In this document: positions 1 through 6,626 of the stretch, in pieces
Layout of the letters: each line of letters opens with the position of its first letter
Numbering within the stretch: position 1 is the first letter of the stretch
Assembly: GCA_036522155.1 (NCBI GenBank)
Contig: DATDGI010000144.1
Span: 1 to 11,700 of the forward strand
Length of the DNA stretch: 11,700 nt
From: UBA9676 sp036522155
GTDB taxonomy: Bacteria; Actinomycetota; Actinomycetes; Streptosporangiales; Streptosporangiaceae
Direction of reading: 5' to 3'
Program-made: the position numbers and the translations under genes
The notes under the pieces: generated by a model
Told to the model about the DNA's origin: nothing
The model's input: the letters and a program-made list of their open reading frames with translations, nothing else
Database searches by the model: none

Positions 1-1749
1 CCCGTCGGTGATCAGGAGGTCCTCGGCACTGGCCTCCATGAGATGCGATGCGAAATCGAGCACCTTAACCTTGAGCTGCCGAGCGCCGTGCAGCGCCACG
101 CCCCCGGTCATGGTGGCTGACCGGCTGCCGCCGGTCAGCCCGAACGGGACGACGTCGGTGTCACCGACGACGACGCGGATCTGCTCGAACGGCACGCCGA
201 ACTCGTCGGCAGCGATCTGGGCAAGGGTCGTCTGGTGGCTCTGGCCGTGCGGCATCTGGCCGGTGAACAGCGCAACGATGCCGTCCTCCTCGAGCCGAAG
301 GCGCATGGACTCCATGCCCATCGGGCCGCTAGGCTCCTCCGGCGAGCGCGGCCCAGGAGCGGCCTCGATGAAGGTTGCCAGACCGATGCCGAGGTAACGA
401 CCGCGAGCCCGGGCCTCGGCCTGCCGGCGCCGGAACGCGGGAAAGTCCGCGAGTTGGGCGACTCGCTCCAGTGACTCTCTCGTGGTGACTCCGACCAGCG
501 GACGCCCCGTGACCATGGCGGCCGGCGGATCGGTGCGCGGGGCGACGTTGCGCAGCCGAATCTCGAGTGGATCGAGACCGAGATCCTTCGCGATGAGGTC
601 GAGAATGCGTTCCCGCACGAACGTCTCGGACGCCCAGGGGCCGCGGTAGGCGACGTACGACGCCTTGTTCGTGGTAACCGCGGTCGACTCGAAACCCAGG
701 GCCGCGAGCTTGTACGGGCCCGGCAGCATCGCCTCGACGATTCCTGGAACCATCGCGCCCATGCCTGGGTACGCGCCCGTGTCGATAACCATCTTCACGT
801 CCAGCCCCAGCAGGTCGCCGTCATTGCTGACAGCGGCCCGGACGTCGAAGCTTTCCTCGCGTGCCTGTCCCGACGCGGTGAGGTTTTCGCCGCGGTCCTC
901 GACCCACTTGACCGGCCGGCCGAGAGCACGTGAAGCAGCCGCAACCGCGAGCTCTTCCCGTGATGCGCCGATCTTCAGGCCGAACGAGCCGCCGATGTCG
1001 CCGGCCAGGACGCGCACCTTGTCCTGCTCCATGCCGAGGCGCATGGCGACGGCAATCTTGCTGACGTGAACGCTCTGCGTTGCCGCGTGCATCGTCATGA
1101 CACCGAGATCGGCGTCGTAGCTCGCGACGCAGCCGCGTCCCTCCATGGGCACGTTCTGGTGGCGATGCACGTCGATGTGGAACTCGGTAACCCGGTCAGC
1201 ATTGGCGAACGTAGCGGCGACGTCGCCGGACTCGCTGCGCGAGTGCGGGCGGGCGATGTTGTCACCCAGATTGGCGAACAGCGGCGGGCTGCTCGAATCG
1301 AGCGCGAAGGACGCGTTCACGACCGGCGGCAGGTCGTCAAACTCGACCTCAACCAGCTCGCAACCGTCCTCGGCCAGGTAACGGCTCTCGGCGACAACAA
1401 CCGCTACGGGATCGCCGACGAAGCGCACCTTGTCCGTCGCAAGCAGGGTGTACTCCGGGGTGGGGCCGCCGACGCCCATGAGAGCCGACAGCGCATCCGG
1501 CCCAGGGACAGTCATCGCTTCTAGTTCCGCTCCCGTGAACGCCGCGACGACCCCGGGCAGCGCCCGCGCAGCCGAGACATCGACCGAGAGCACACGCGCG
1601 TGCGCCAGCGGGGAGCGCACGAACGCAGCGTGCAGCATCCCCGGCAGCTTGATGTCGTCGACGTACCGGCCCGAGCCGGTAAGGATGCGCGGGTCTTCCG
1701 AACGTTTGATGCTGGCGCCGGTGTAACGCTCGGCCACAATTCCTGCCAT
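1..1749 (-). CDS. Molybdenum hydroxylase large (molybdopterin-binding) subunit, CoxL/XDH family, 3' part outside window
   Basis: Reading the minus strand from the ATG at 1749 gives 583 codons open to the window edge; family members are about 750-800 residues, so roughly the last 200 are missing. This is the catalytic Mo-pterin cytosine dinucleotide subunit of a xanthine-oxidase-family hydroxylase. Seen: an N-terminal start typical of the family (GASIKRSEDPRILTG, about residues 11-25), GGSFGLK at 253-259 (family GGxFGxK), the active-site loop AYRGPW at 367-372, and GQSHQTT and GGSRS farther on. Form I CO dehydrogenases have AYRCSFR with a Cu-binding Cys. Here that Cys is replaced by Gly, so CO oxidation is unlikely and the substrate is unknown. 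The catalytic C-terminal Glu is outside the window. A strong Shine-Dalgarno (GAGGGAG) lies 5 bases before the start, and the gene starts 14 bases after the stop of the 2Fe-2S subunit. This is the last visible gene of an M-S-L operon. Confidence 0.93.
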   Translation of the reverse strand, partial: MAGIVAERYTGASIKRSEDPRILTGSGRYVDDIKLPGMLHAAFVRSPLAHARVLSVDVSAARALPGVVAAFTGAELEAMTVPGPDALSALMGVGGPTPEYTLLATDKVRFVGDPVAVVVAESRYLAEDGCELVEVEFDDLPPVVNASFALDSSSPPLFANLGDNIARPHSRSESGDVAATFANADRVTEFHIDVHRHQNVPMEGRGCVASYDADLGVMTMHAATQSVHVSKIAVAMRLGMEQDKVRVLAGDIGGSFGLKIGASREELAVAAASRALGRPVKWVEDRGENLTASGQAREESFDVRAAVSNDGDLLGLDVKMVIDTGAYPGMGAMVPGIVEAMLPGPYKLAALGFESTAVTTNKASYVAYRGPWASETFVRERILDLIAKDLGLDPLEIRLRNVAPRTDPPAAMVTGRPLVGVTTRESLERVAQLADFPAFRRRQAEARARGRYLGIGLATFIEAAPGPRSPEEPSGPMGMESMRLRLEEDGIVALFTGQMPHGQSHQTTLAQIAADEFGVPFEQIRVVVGDTDVVPFGLTGGSRSATMTGGVALHGARQLKVKVLDFASHLMEASAEDLLITDG

Positions 1750-1763
1750 GATCGCTCCCTCGC

Positions 1764-2225
1764 TCAGCTCTGACGTGCCCGCTCGGCGGCCAGCAGGACG
1801 CCATCGATGATGCTCTGGTAGCCGGTGCACCGGCAGATGTTGCCGGACAGCGCCTCGCGAATCTGCTGCTCGTCGGCGTCGGGGTGGGTGCGGAGAAACG
1901 CCGTGGCCTGCATGACGAACCCGGGCGTGCAGAACCCGCACTGGAAGCTATGCGAGTCCCACATCGCCTGCTGCAGTGTCCCCAGCTCCCCGTCCGGCGC
2001 GAGCCCTTCGATCGTCGTCACCTCGCTGCCGGCCGCCTGGACCGCCAGCATCAGGCACGAGCGCACCGCCCGGCCGTCGACGATGACCGTGCACGCACCG
2101 CAGACCCCGTGCTCGCAGCCGACGTGGGTGCCGGTGAGGTTGAGGTCCTCGCGCAGGAAGTCCGCCAGCGTCTTGCGCGCCTCCGGCGAGCCCGTGCACG
2201 TCGCGCCGTTGATCCTCAGGGTCAT
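1764..2225 (-). CDS. Molybdenum hydroxylase small subunit, two [2Fe-2S] clusters (CoxS/XdhC-like)
   Basis: This 153-residue protein carries electrons from the Mo site to FAD. Both cluster motifs are complete. The plant-type ferredoxin motif is Cys37, Cys42, Cys45 and Cys57 (GCEHGVCGACT...C). The helical-domain cluster is Cys96, Cys99, Cys131 and Cys133 (QCGFCTPG and ICRCTGY). The length is normal for the family (about 150-165). A GTG at 2231 in the same frame would add two residues. I chose the ATG at 2225 because GAAGG sits at the usual distance before it and is too close to the GTG. The gene begins 12 bases after the stop of the FAD subunit and ends 14 bases before the large subunit, so the three genes are very probably one transcript. 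Confidence 0.95.
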   Translation of the reverse strand: MTLRINGATCTGSPEARKTLADFLREDLNLTGTHVGCEHGVCGACTVIVDGRAVRSCLMLAVQAAGSEVTTIEGLAPDGELGTLQQAMWDSHSFQCGFCTPGFVMQATAFLRTHPDADEQQIREALSGNICRCTGYQSIIDGVLLAAERARQS

Positions 2226-2237
2226 GTCCACCTTCGG

Positions 2238-3110
2238 TCACTGCCTCTCGTCGGCGTTGCCCGCGGCCGCTCGCAGGCCGCGACGCACCAGGGCGGCCGC
2301 GACCTTCTTCCGGTAGTCCGACGACCCGTGCAGGTCGGCTGGCGGGTCGATATCCTCGGTCGCCCGGCGGGCTGCCTCATCGAAGAGCTCGGCCGACGGC
2401 CTCTCGCCGACCAGGAGATCCTCCGCATCGGCGGCCCGGACCGGCACATCGGAGATGCCGGCAAACGCCAGCCGGGCATCGCTGATCGCGCCCTCGGAAA
2501 GCGTCAGTGATGCCGCCAGGCCAACAATGGCGAAGTCGCCGTGGCGCCGGGCGACCTCCTGGAAGCTAATCCCCGTGCCCCGTCCTGCGGTCGGGAAGCG
2601 CACCTCCACGAGGAGCTCGTCGGGACGGCGCGACGTCGTGAGGTAACCCTCGAACCAGTCCGCCGCCGGGATAACCCGTTCGCCCGACTGGCCGCGCACC
2701 ACGAACTCGGCATCGAGCGCCCGGGCGACGGCCGGCAGCTCGGCGGCCGGGTCGGCATGCGCCAGGCTGCCCCCGATCGTGCCGCGGCTGCGGATTGCCT
2801 CATGGCCGATCAAGGGCAGAGCAGCCGCCAGCAACGGGACGGCACCGGCGACGGCCTCGGATTCCTCGGCGACGTACTCCCGCGTCATGGCGCCGATCGC
2901 CACCCAGCCGCCAGTCGCCGACACCCCGGACAGTTCATCTATGCCGTTGATGTCAATGAGCACCGCCGGGCGGGCCAGCCGCAGCGCCAGTAGCGGGATC
3001 AGACTCTGGCCGCCGGCGAGCACGCTCGCCTCGTCCAGATGCTCAGCCAGCAATTCCACAGCCTCGGTAACGGTTCTAGGCGCCTCGTAGTCAACCTGAG
3101 GCAGTTTCAT
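2238..3110 (-). CDS. Molybdenum hydroxylase medium subunit, FAD-binding (CoxM-like)
   Basis: This 290-residue protein of the FAD_binding_5 / CO dehydrogenase flavoprotein C-terminal family has normal length. It accepts electrons from the 2Fe-2S subunit and passes them to the final acceptor. FAD-binding motifs are visible: AGGQSL at 32-37 and TIGGSLAHADPAAELP from 111. The N-terminus (MKLPQVDYEAP, then a TVTEAVELL helix) is typical. The ATG at 3110 is preceded by a GGAGAAGG ribosome binding site. It is the first gene of the M-S-L operon. The upstream 151 bases to the next gene should hold the promoter, but I could not find a convincing -35/-10 pair there. No Mo-cofactor insertion (CoxD/XdhC-like) or membrane-recruitment gene lies upstream; such genes would have to be to the left of the window or elsewhere. 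Confidence 0.94.
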   Translation of the reverse strand: MKLPQVDYEAPRTVTEAVELLAEHLDEASVLAGGQSLIPLLALRLARPAVLIDINGIDELSGVSATGGWVAIGAMTREYVAEESEAVAGAVPLLAAALPLIGHEAIRSRGTIGGSLAHADPAAELPAVARALDAEFVVRGQSGERVIPAADWFEGYLTTSRRPDELLVEVRFPTAGRGTGISFQEVARRHGDFAIVGLAASLTLSEGAISDARLAFAGISDVPVRAADAEDLLVGERPSAELFDEAARRATEDIDPPADLHGSSDYRKKVAAALVRRGLRAAAGNADERQ

Positions 3111-3261
3111 CAGCGCGGCCCTTCTCCGGCAGGAGTGTTTCCATAGCGTTCCAGGCCCACTCAGACTGCCCTGACAACCATGACGGCGGCAACACGGCCA
3201 CTACAGCCGGCTGCCTGACGACCTACCGCCCCCGGGAGCACCCGATGCGTGGCGGCGCAGG

Positions 3262-3651
3262 TCAGATGTGTACTGTGCCGTCTTGGTTGATGGTCCAGCC
3301 AGGGTTGTGGGCCACTTCCCACACGTAGCCATCGGGGTCAGCGAAGGCTCCTGTTGTTCCTCCCCAGTCAGCTGGTGCTGCCGGGCGGGCGATGGTGCCT
3401 CCGGCGCGTTCCGCTGCGGCGAGCACGGCGCCGACGTCCTGGGGTGAGCGCACGTTGTGGGCGAGTTCGATGCCGGGGGCGCCGTGGCCGCCGAGCGCGG
3501 TCCACAGCCCGAAAACCATTCCGCCGGCCTGAAAGAAGCAGACCTCGTCATCGGGCTGCTTGGCCCCGCGCCAGCCGAGCGCTTCGTAGAAGGCGCGCGC
3601 ACGGGCGAGATCGGCGACACCGAGCGTTACCAGGCTGATCCGCTGTTCCAC
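3262..3651 (-). CDS. VOC-superfamily (glyoxalase/bleomycin-resistance fold) protein
   Basis: A 129-residue single-domain protein of the vicinal-oxygen-chelate superfamily. Seen: an N-terminal strand RISLVTLGVADLARARAFYE (residues 4-23) leading into FYEALGW, and the C-terminal half ending ADPDGYVWEVAHNP, where the Glu is the usual metal ligand. The length fits a two-module VOC unit. Members include glyoxalases, extradiol dioxygenases, epimerases and antibiotic-binding proteins, and the sequence does not tell which applies. The start is GTG at 3651, chosen because GGAGGA lies 8 bases before it. It is on the same strand as the molybdenum hydroxylase operon but 151 bases upstream, so a link to that operon is not shown. 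Confidence 0.9.
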   Translation of the reverse strand: MEQRISLVTLGVADLARARAFYEALGWRGAKQPDDEVCFFQAGGMVFGLWTALGGHGAPGIELAHNVRSPQDVGAVLAAAERAGGTIARPAAPADWGGTTGAFADPDGYVWEVAHNPGWTINQDGTVHI

Positions 3652-3742
3652 TGTCGTGGTCCTCCATCGTTCAGGTCATGGGTGCTGGTGCGGACCGGGA
3701 CGGCGCGGCTCCCCCACAACCCGAATCTACCGGCCACGAACC

Positions 3743-3761
3743 GCGGGCTCGCTTCGCCCGC
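3743..3761 (-). terminator. GC-rich hairpin after the 28-residue-repeat gene
   Basis: A perfect 6-bp inverted repeat (GCGGGC / GCCCGC) with a 7-base loop begins 12 bases past the stop of the minus-strand gene at 3774. There is no T-run. It is a plausible actinobacterial terminator, though a short GC-rich hairpin in this base composition can arise by chance. Confidence 0.35.
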
Positions 3762-3773
3762 CAACGTGCACTG

Positions 3774-4061
3774 TCAGTCCTCACCTGCGCCGGGCGGGCG
3801 GGCGAGCAGCCGTTCCAGTTCGTCGCCAGCCTCGCCGCACCCGGCATCGGACAGCCGCTGCAGCTCCAGCAGGTCACCTGTGTTCACCGCGCGCCGGGTG
3901 AGCAGGTGCCCGGCGCGGGAGGAGCCTTCGTCCAGCAGTTCGTTCAGCTCGTCGAGGTCGCCGCGCGCATCGGCCAGGTCGGCCAGCCGCTCCAGGGCCG
4001 TCTCGTTGCCCTCGTCGGCCAGCGCGCGCAGGGTGTCCCGATCAGGGGTTATGTTCGCCAT
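3774..4061 (-). CDS. Small protein of three 28-residue helical repeats, function unknown
   Basis: This 95-residue acidic, Leu/Asp/Glu-rich protein is not one I can name. Three tandem repeats are directly visible, starting at residues 11, 39 and 67. Each opens LxxLxDxG (LRALADEG, LNELLDEG, LQRLSDAG), and the first two end GDL-x-E with a spacing of exactly 28. A helix-turn-helix solenoid of the TPR/Sel1/HEAT kind is the likely fold, which suggests protein binding rather than catalysis. There is no signal peptide or membrane segment. A TTG at 4076 in frame would add five residues. I prefer the ATG at 4061 because it lies 6 bases after a promoter -10-like element, which fits a leaderless mRNA. 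It is divergent from the MerR regulator across a shared dyad and is therefore its most likely target. It could alternatively be a partner or modulator of that regulator. Confidence 0.75.
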   Translation of the reverse strand: MANITPDRDTLRALADEGNETALERLADLADARGDLDELNELLDEGSSRAGHLLTRRAVNTGDLLELQRLSDAGCGEAGDELERLLARPPGAGED

Positions 4062-4099
4062 GACCACATGCTGCAACCTTGCCCTAAGGGCAAGGTCAA
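4062..4099 (-). promoter_or_regulatory. MerR-type promoter for the 28-residue-repeat gene
   Basis: On the minus strand, TTGACC (4099-4094) is followed after 20 bases by CAGCAT (4073-4068), and 6 bases later by the ATG at 4061. The over-long spacer is filled by the dyad described separately, and the ACC of the -35 box is part of the dyad. This is the geometry of MerR-activated promoters such as that of copA under CueR (TTGACC box overlapping the dyad, 19-20 base spacer). The -10 is poor in itself, as expected for an activator-dependent promoter. The transcript would be leaderless. Confidence 0.5.
4076..4096. promoter_or_regulatory. Perfect 10-1-10 dyad, probable MerR operator
   Basis: The half-site ACCTTGCCCT is repeated as its exact reverse complement AGGGCAAGGT around one central A. 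It lies between two divergent genes, one of them a MerR-family regulator starting 22 bases away. MerR proteins bind dyads of this length placed in long promoter spacers. The assignment rests on position, symmetry and the CueR-like ACCTT...AAGGT ends. Confidence 0.65.
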
Positions 4100-4117
4100 G
4101 CGCGGGAGTATAGGGAC

Positions 4118-4849
4118 GTGATCACCATCGGCCAGCTGGCCCGGTACGCCGGCGTGTCGACCAAGACCATCCGCGTGTACCACGACAAAGGACTCCTGCC
4201 AGAACCCAGCCGTGACTCCTCCGGCTACCGGCGGTACACCGCGCAGCACGCCATCGACCTGATCAAGATCCGCACCCTCGCCGAAGCCGGAGTCCCCCTT
4301 GCCCGCATCCGGGATCTCAAAGCGGCGCCCGGCGAGGAGTTCCGGCGAGCCCTCCACCAGGTCGACGTCGACCTCACGGCCCGGATCCAAAAGCTGCGTC
4401 AGACCCGGCGACGGCTCCGGCAGCTCGCCGCCGGCCAGATCCAGATGCTTCCCTCCGAGGTCACCGGCCATCTTCAGCGCCTGCCCGGCGTCGGCTTCAG
4501 CCCGCGCTGGATCGCCATGGAGACCGGCCTGTGGATCCTGGTGTTCGCGACCCACCCGGACACCGCGGCCGATCTGTTCCACGATCAGGCCCAGGCACTC
4601 ACCGATCCCGCACTACGCCAGATGTACCTCGACTACGACCGCGCACACGACCTCGACCCAACCGACCCCCGCCTCGGCGACCTGGCCCGGCGCATCGTCG
4701 CCGCGACGAACAGCCGATACGGCCCCGGCGACCTTCCGGGACAGGTCACCGGCTCGGCCATCCCGGCACTCATCCAGGAAGCCGTCAACGCCTCATCCCC
4801 CGCATGGCAACGACTCGACACCTTGATCCGCGACCAGCTACGCACCTGA
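4118..4849 (+). CDS. MerR-family transcriptional regulator with large C-terminal domain
   Basis: A 243-residue regulator. The N-terminal winged HTH is clear: ITIGQLARYAGVSTKTIRVYH (residues 2-22), then DKGLLPEPSRDSSGYRRYT, followed by the long dimerisation helix at about 75-110. The remaining ~130 residues form an effector domain I cannot assign to a named family. There is no cysteine anywhere in the protein, so it cannot sense metal or redox by the Cys chemistry of MerR, CueR or SoxR; an organic ligand is more likely. The start is GTG at 4118. AGGGA lies only one base upstream, too close for a ribosome binding site, but a -10-like GAGTAT at 4106-4111 is 6 bases before the GTG, so this mRNA may also be leaderless. 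It is divergent from the 28-residue-repeat gene with a shared operator, so autoregulation plus activation of the neighbour is inferred. Confidence 0.93.
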   Translation: MITIGQLARYAGVSTKTIRVYHDKGLLPEPSRDSSGYRRYTAQHAIDLIKIRTLAEAGVPLARIRDLKAAPGEEFRRALHQVDVDLTARIQKLRQTRRRLRQLAAGQIQMLPSEVTGHLQRLPGVGFSPRWIAMETGLWILVFATHPDTAADLFHDQAQALTDPALRQMYLDYDRAHDLDPTDPRLGDLARRIVAATNSRYGPGDLPGQVTGSAIPALIQEAVNASSPAWQRLDTLIRDQLRT

Positions 4850-4860
4850 CCCCAGGCGGG

Positions 4861-4882
4861 CGCGCGGGAGTACGCCCGCGCG
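4861..4882 (+). terminator. Hairpin after the MerR gene
   Basis: A perfect 8-bp inverted repeat (CGCGCGGG / CCCGCGCG) with a 6-base loop starts 12 bases after the MerR stop codon. There is no T-tract, as is common in actinobacteria. A terminator is the simplest reading. The rest of 4850-4992 shows nothing else I can identify apart from the ribosome binding site of the next gene. Confidence 0.5.
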
Positions 4883-4992
4883 GTTCGGAAGGCGCGGAGC
4901 CGGTGGTTCTCGACGGGGAGCTCGACCCGTTCGGCGGCTCGGGATGAACGGCCAGGTCGCGATCCGCCAGCGCAGCGACAGGGGAGAATGGG

Positions 4993-6567
4993 GTGGTGGC
5001 TGCGGATTCCCCAGGGCAGGTGACCCTGGCCGAGCTGGTGGCGACGCTGTCGCTGGTGGCGGACCTTGGGATGGGACGGCCCATGGAGCGGGTGCTGCGC
5101 CAGACCGTCGTCGCCATGCGGCTGCGGTCGGCGGCTGGGATGGATCAGGCGACCTCCACGTCCGCGTACTACACCTCACTGCTGACCTGGGTGGGCTGTG
5201 CCGTCGACACCACTGAGGTGGCGGCGCTGTTCGGCGACGAGACCGAGCTGTACGCCGACACGCGCGACGGGGATCTCGGGGGTGCCGCTCTGGCGGTCTT
5301 CGTCGCCCGTCACCTCGGTCGCGGCAAGTCGGGTGTCCGGCGGATCGGGATGGTCGGGAAGTTCCTGGCCACCGCGGGCCGCTCGGTCCAGCAGGTGATG
5401 CAGTCGCACTGCCGGGAGGCGAGCGATCTTGCCGAGCGGTTGGAGCTCGGCCCGGCGGTGTGCGAGCCGCTCCTGCAGGCCTTCGAACGGTGGGACGGCA
5501 GAGGGGTGCCCGGCTCGGCCGGCGGCGGCGATCTCGCGCCTGCTATCCGCCTGGTTCACCTGGCCGACATCATCGAGGCGTTCCACCACACCGGCGGCGC
5601 CGAGGCGGCGCTGCACGTGGCCCGTGAGCGACGGGGCACGCAGTTCGATCCGGACCTCGTCGACTGCTTTGGTGCCCGGCACGCCGAGATCCTCGATGGG
5701 CTCGAGGGCATCTCGGCGTGGGAGGAGGTGATCGCGCTCGACCCGCGGCTGGGCGCGACCCTGAGTGACGACCAGCTTGATCGGGCCCTCGCCGCCTTCG
5801 CCGATTTCAGCGACCTCAAGTCGCCGCTGCGCCTTGGCCATTCCCGGGGCGTGGCCGAACTGGCCGCCCAGGCGGGGGCAAGGCTCGGGCTCCCAGCCGC
5901 CGACGTCGTCATGCTGCGCCGTGCGGCGCTCGTCCACGATCTCGGCATGATCGGGATCCCCAGTGCTGTCTGGGACGAGCCTGGCGAATGGAGCATCTCC
6001 CAGCGCGAGCGGGCCAGGACCCACCCGTACCTGACCGAACGCATGCTGGCCCACACACCGCTGCTGGCCCAGGTGGGGCACTGCGCGGCCCTGCACCACG
6101 AGCGGCTCGACGGCTCCGGCTACCCGCACGGGCTGCGGGGCGACGCTATCTCGATGCCGGCGCGGATCCTCGCCGCGGCCGACGTCTACAACGCCCTCCG
6201 GCAGCCCCGCCCCCATCGCCCGGCGCTGGAGACCGGTGACGCTGAGCGGACGATGCGCGACGAGGTGCGCGCCGGGCGGCTCGACGGCGATGCAGTCCAG
6301 GCGGTGCTTCAGGCCGCGGGGCATCGGATCCGGCGCCGGGCCGGGCTGCCGTCGGGACTCACGGCCCGCGAGGTCGAGGTGCTCGTCCTGCTGGGCCAGG
6401 GACGCTCCAACCCGGAGATCGCCGCCGAGTTGCAGGTCAGCCGCAAGACGGCCTCCTCCCACCTCGAGCACATCTACGCCAAGCTCGGGGTGAAGACCCG
6501 GACCGAGGCGGCCCTGTTCGCGATGCGCAACGGTCTCATCGGGACGGCGGGCGAACCCGTTCCCTGA
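4993..6567 (+). CDS. Tandem HD-GYP-type phosphohydrolase fused to LuxR-type HTH
   Basis: A 524-residue protein in three parts. (a) About residues 10-230 form a degenerate HD-GYP-like half: the signature survives as FERWDGRGVPG near 163-173, with the His pair and GYP lost. (b) About 260-430 form an intact HD-GYP domain: His283, His315-Asp316 in HDLGMIGIP, His344, His363, His368-His369 in HHERLDGSGYP, and Asp397 in AADVYNAL. The usual Lys of HDxGK is Met here. (c) Residues 456-515 are a LuxR/GerE HTH (LTAREVEVLVLLGQGRSNPEI onward). HD-GYP domains hydrolyse cyclic dinucleotides such as c-di-GMP; whether this one does, or only senses a ligand, is open. There is no receiver domain, signal peptide or membrane segment, so it should be a cytoplasmic DNA-binding protein. 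The GTG start at 4993 has GGGGAG 6 bases upstream; GTG at 4996 is an alternative. It lies 59 bases before the NTF2-like/P450 pair on the same strand, and those genes are its likely targets. Confidence 0.9.
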   Translation: MVAADSPGQVTLAELVATLSLVADLGMGRPMERVLRQTVVAMRLRSAAGMDQATSTSAYYTSLLTWVGCAVDTTEVAALFGDETELYADTRDGDLGGAALAVFVARHLGRGKSGVRRIGMVGKFLATAGRSVQQVMQSHCREASDLAERLELGPAVCEPLLQAFERWDGRGVPGSAGGGDLAPAIRLVHLADIIEAFHHTGGAEAALHVARERRGTQFDPDLVDCFGARHAEILDGLEGISAWEEVIALDPRLGATLSDDQLDRALAAFADFSDLKSPLRLGHSRGVAELAAQAGARLGLPAADVVMLRRAALVHDLGMIGIPSAVWDEPGEWSISQRERARTHPYLTERMLAHTPLLAQVGHCAALHHERLDGSGYPHGLRGDAISMPARILAAADVYNALRQPRPHRPALETGDAERTMRDEVRAGRLDGDAVQAVLQAAGHRIRRRAGLPSGLTAREVEVLVLLGQGRSNPEIAAELQVSRKTASSHLEHIYAKLGVKTRTEAALFAMRNGLIGTAGEPVP

Positions 6568-6574
6568 CAGGAAG

Positions 6575-6592
6575 ATCGGGCAGTTACCCGAT
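6575..6592. promoter_or_regulatory. Inverted repeat after the HD-GYP/LuxR gene (operator or terminator)
   Basis: A perfect 6-bp arm pair ATCGGG / CCCGAT with a 6-base spacer lies 7 bases after the stop codon of the HD-GYP/LuxR gene and 34 bases before the next start. It could be a weak terminator hairpin or, together with the inverted repeat at 6607-6625, a regulator site. The sequence alone does not decide. Confidence 0.35.
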
Positions 6593-6606
6593 TCGCTGCG
6601 GCCGGT

Positions 6607-6625
6607 GGATCCGTACAACGGATCC
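6607..6625. promoter_or_regulatory. Inverted repeat GGATCCGT-N3-ACGGATCC just before the NTF2-like start
   Basis: A perfect 8-bp inverted repeat with a 3-base spacer ends one base before the ATG at 6627, where a ribosome binding site would normally be. A bound regulator or RNA hairpin here would block expression of the NTF2-like/P450 pair. The HD-GYP/LuxR protein encoded upstream is the obvious candidate binder, but this is inference. Confidence 0.45.
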
Positions 6626-6626
6626 C

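Noticed and set aside
8..1524. Several plus-strand frames of 78-152 codons across the left 1.5 kb
   Set aside because: They are shadows of the minus-strand molybdenum hydroxylase large subunit, which translates without interruption through this region.
1..1749. Annotation of the large subunit as aerobic CO dehydrogenase (coxL)
   Set aside because: The loop AYRGPW lacks the Cys required for the Mo-Cu site of form I CO dehydrogenase.
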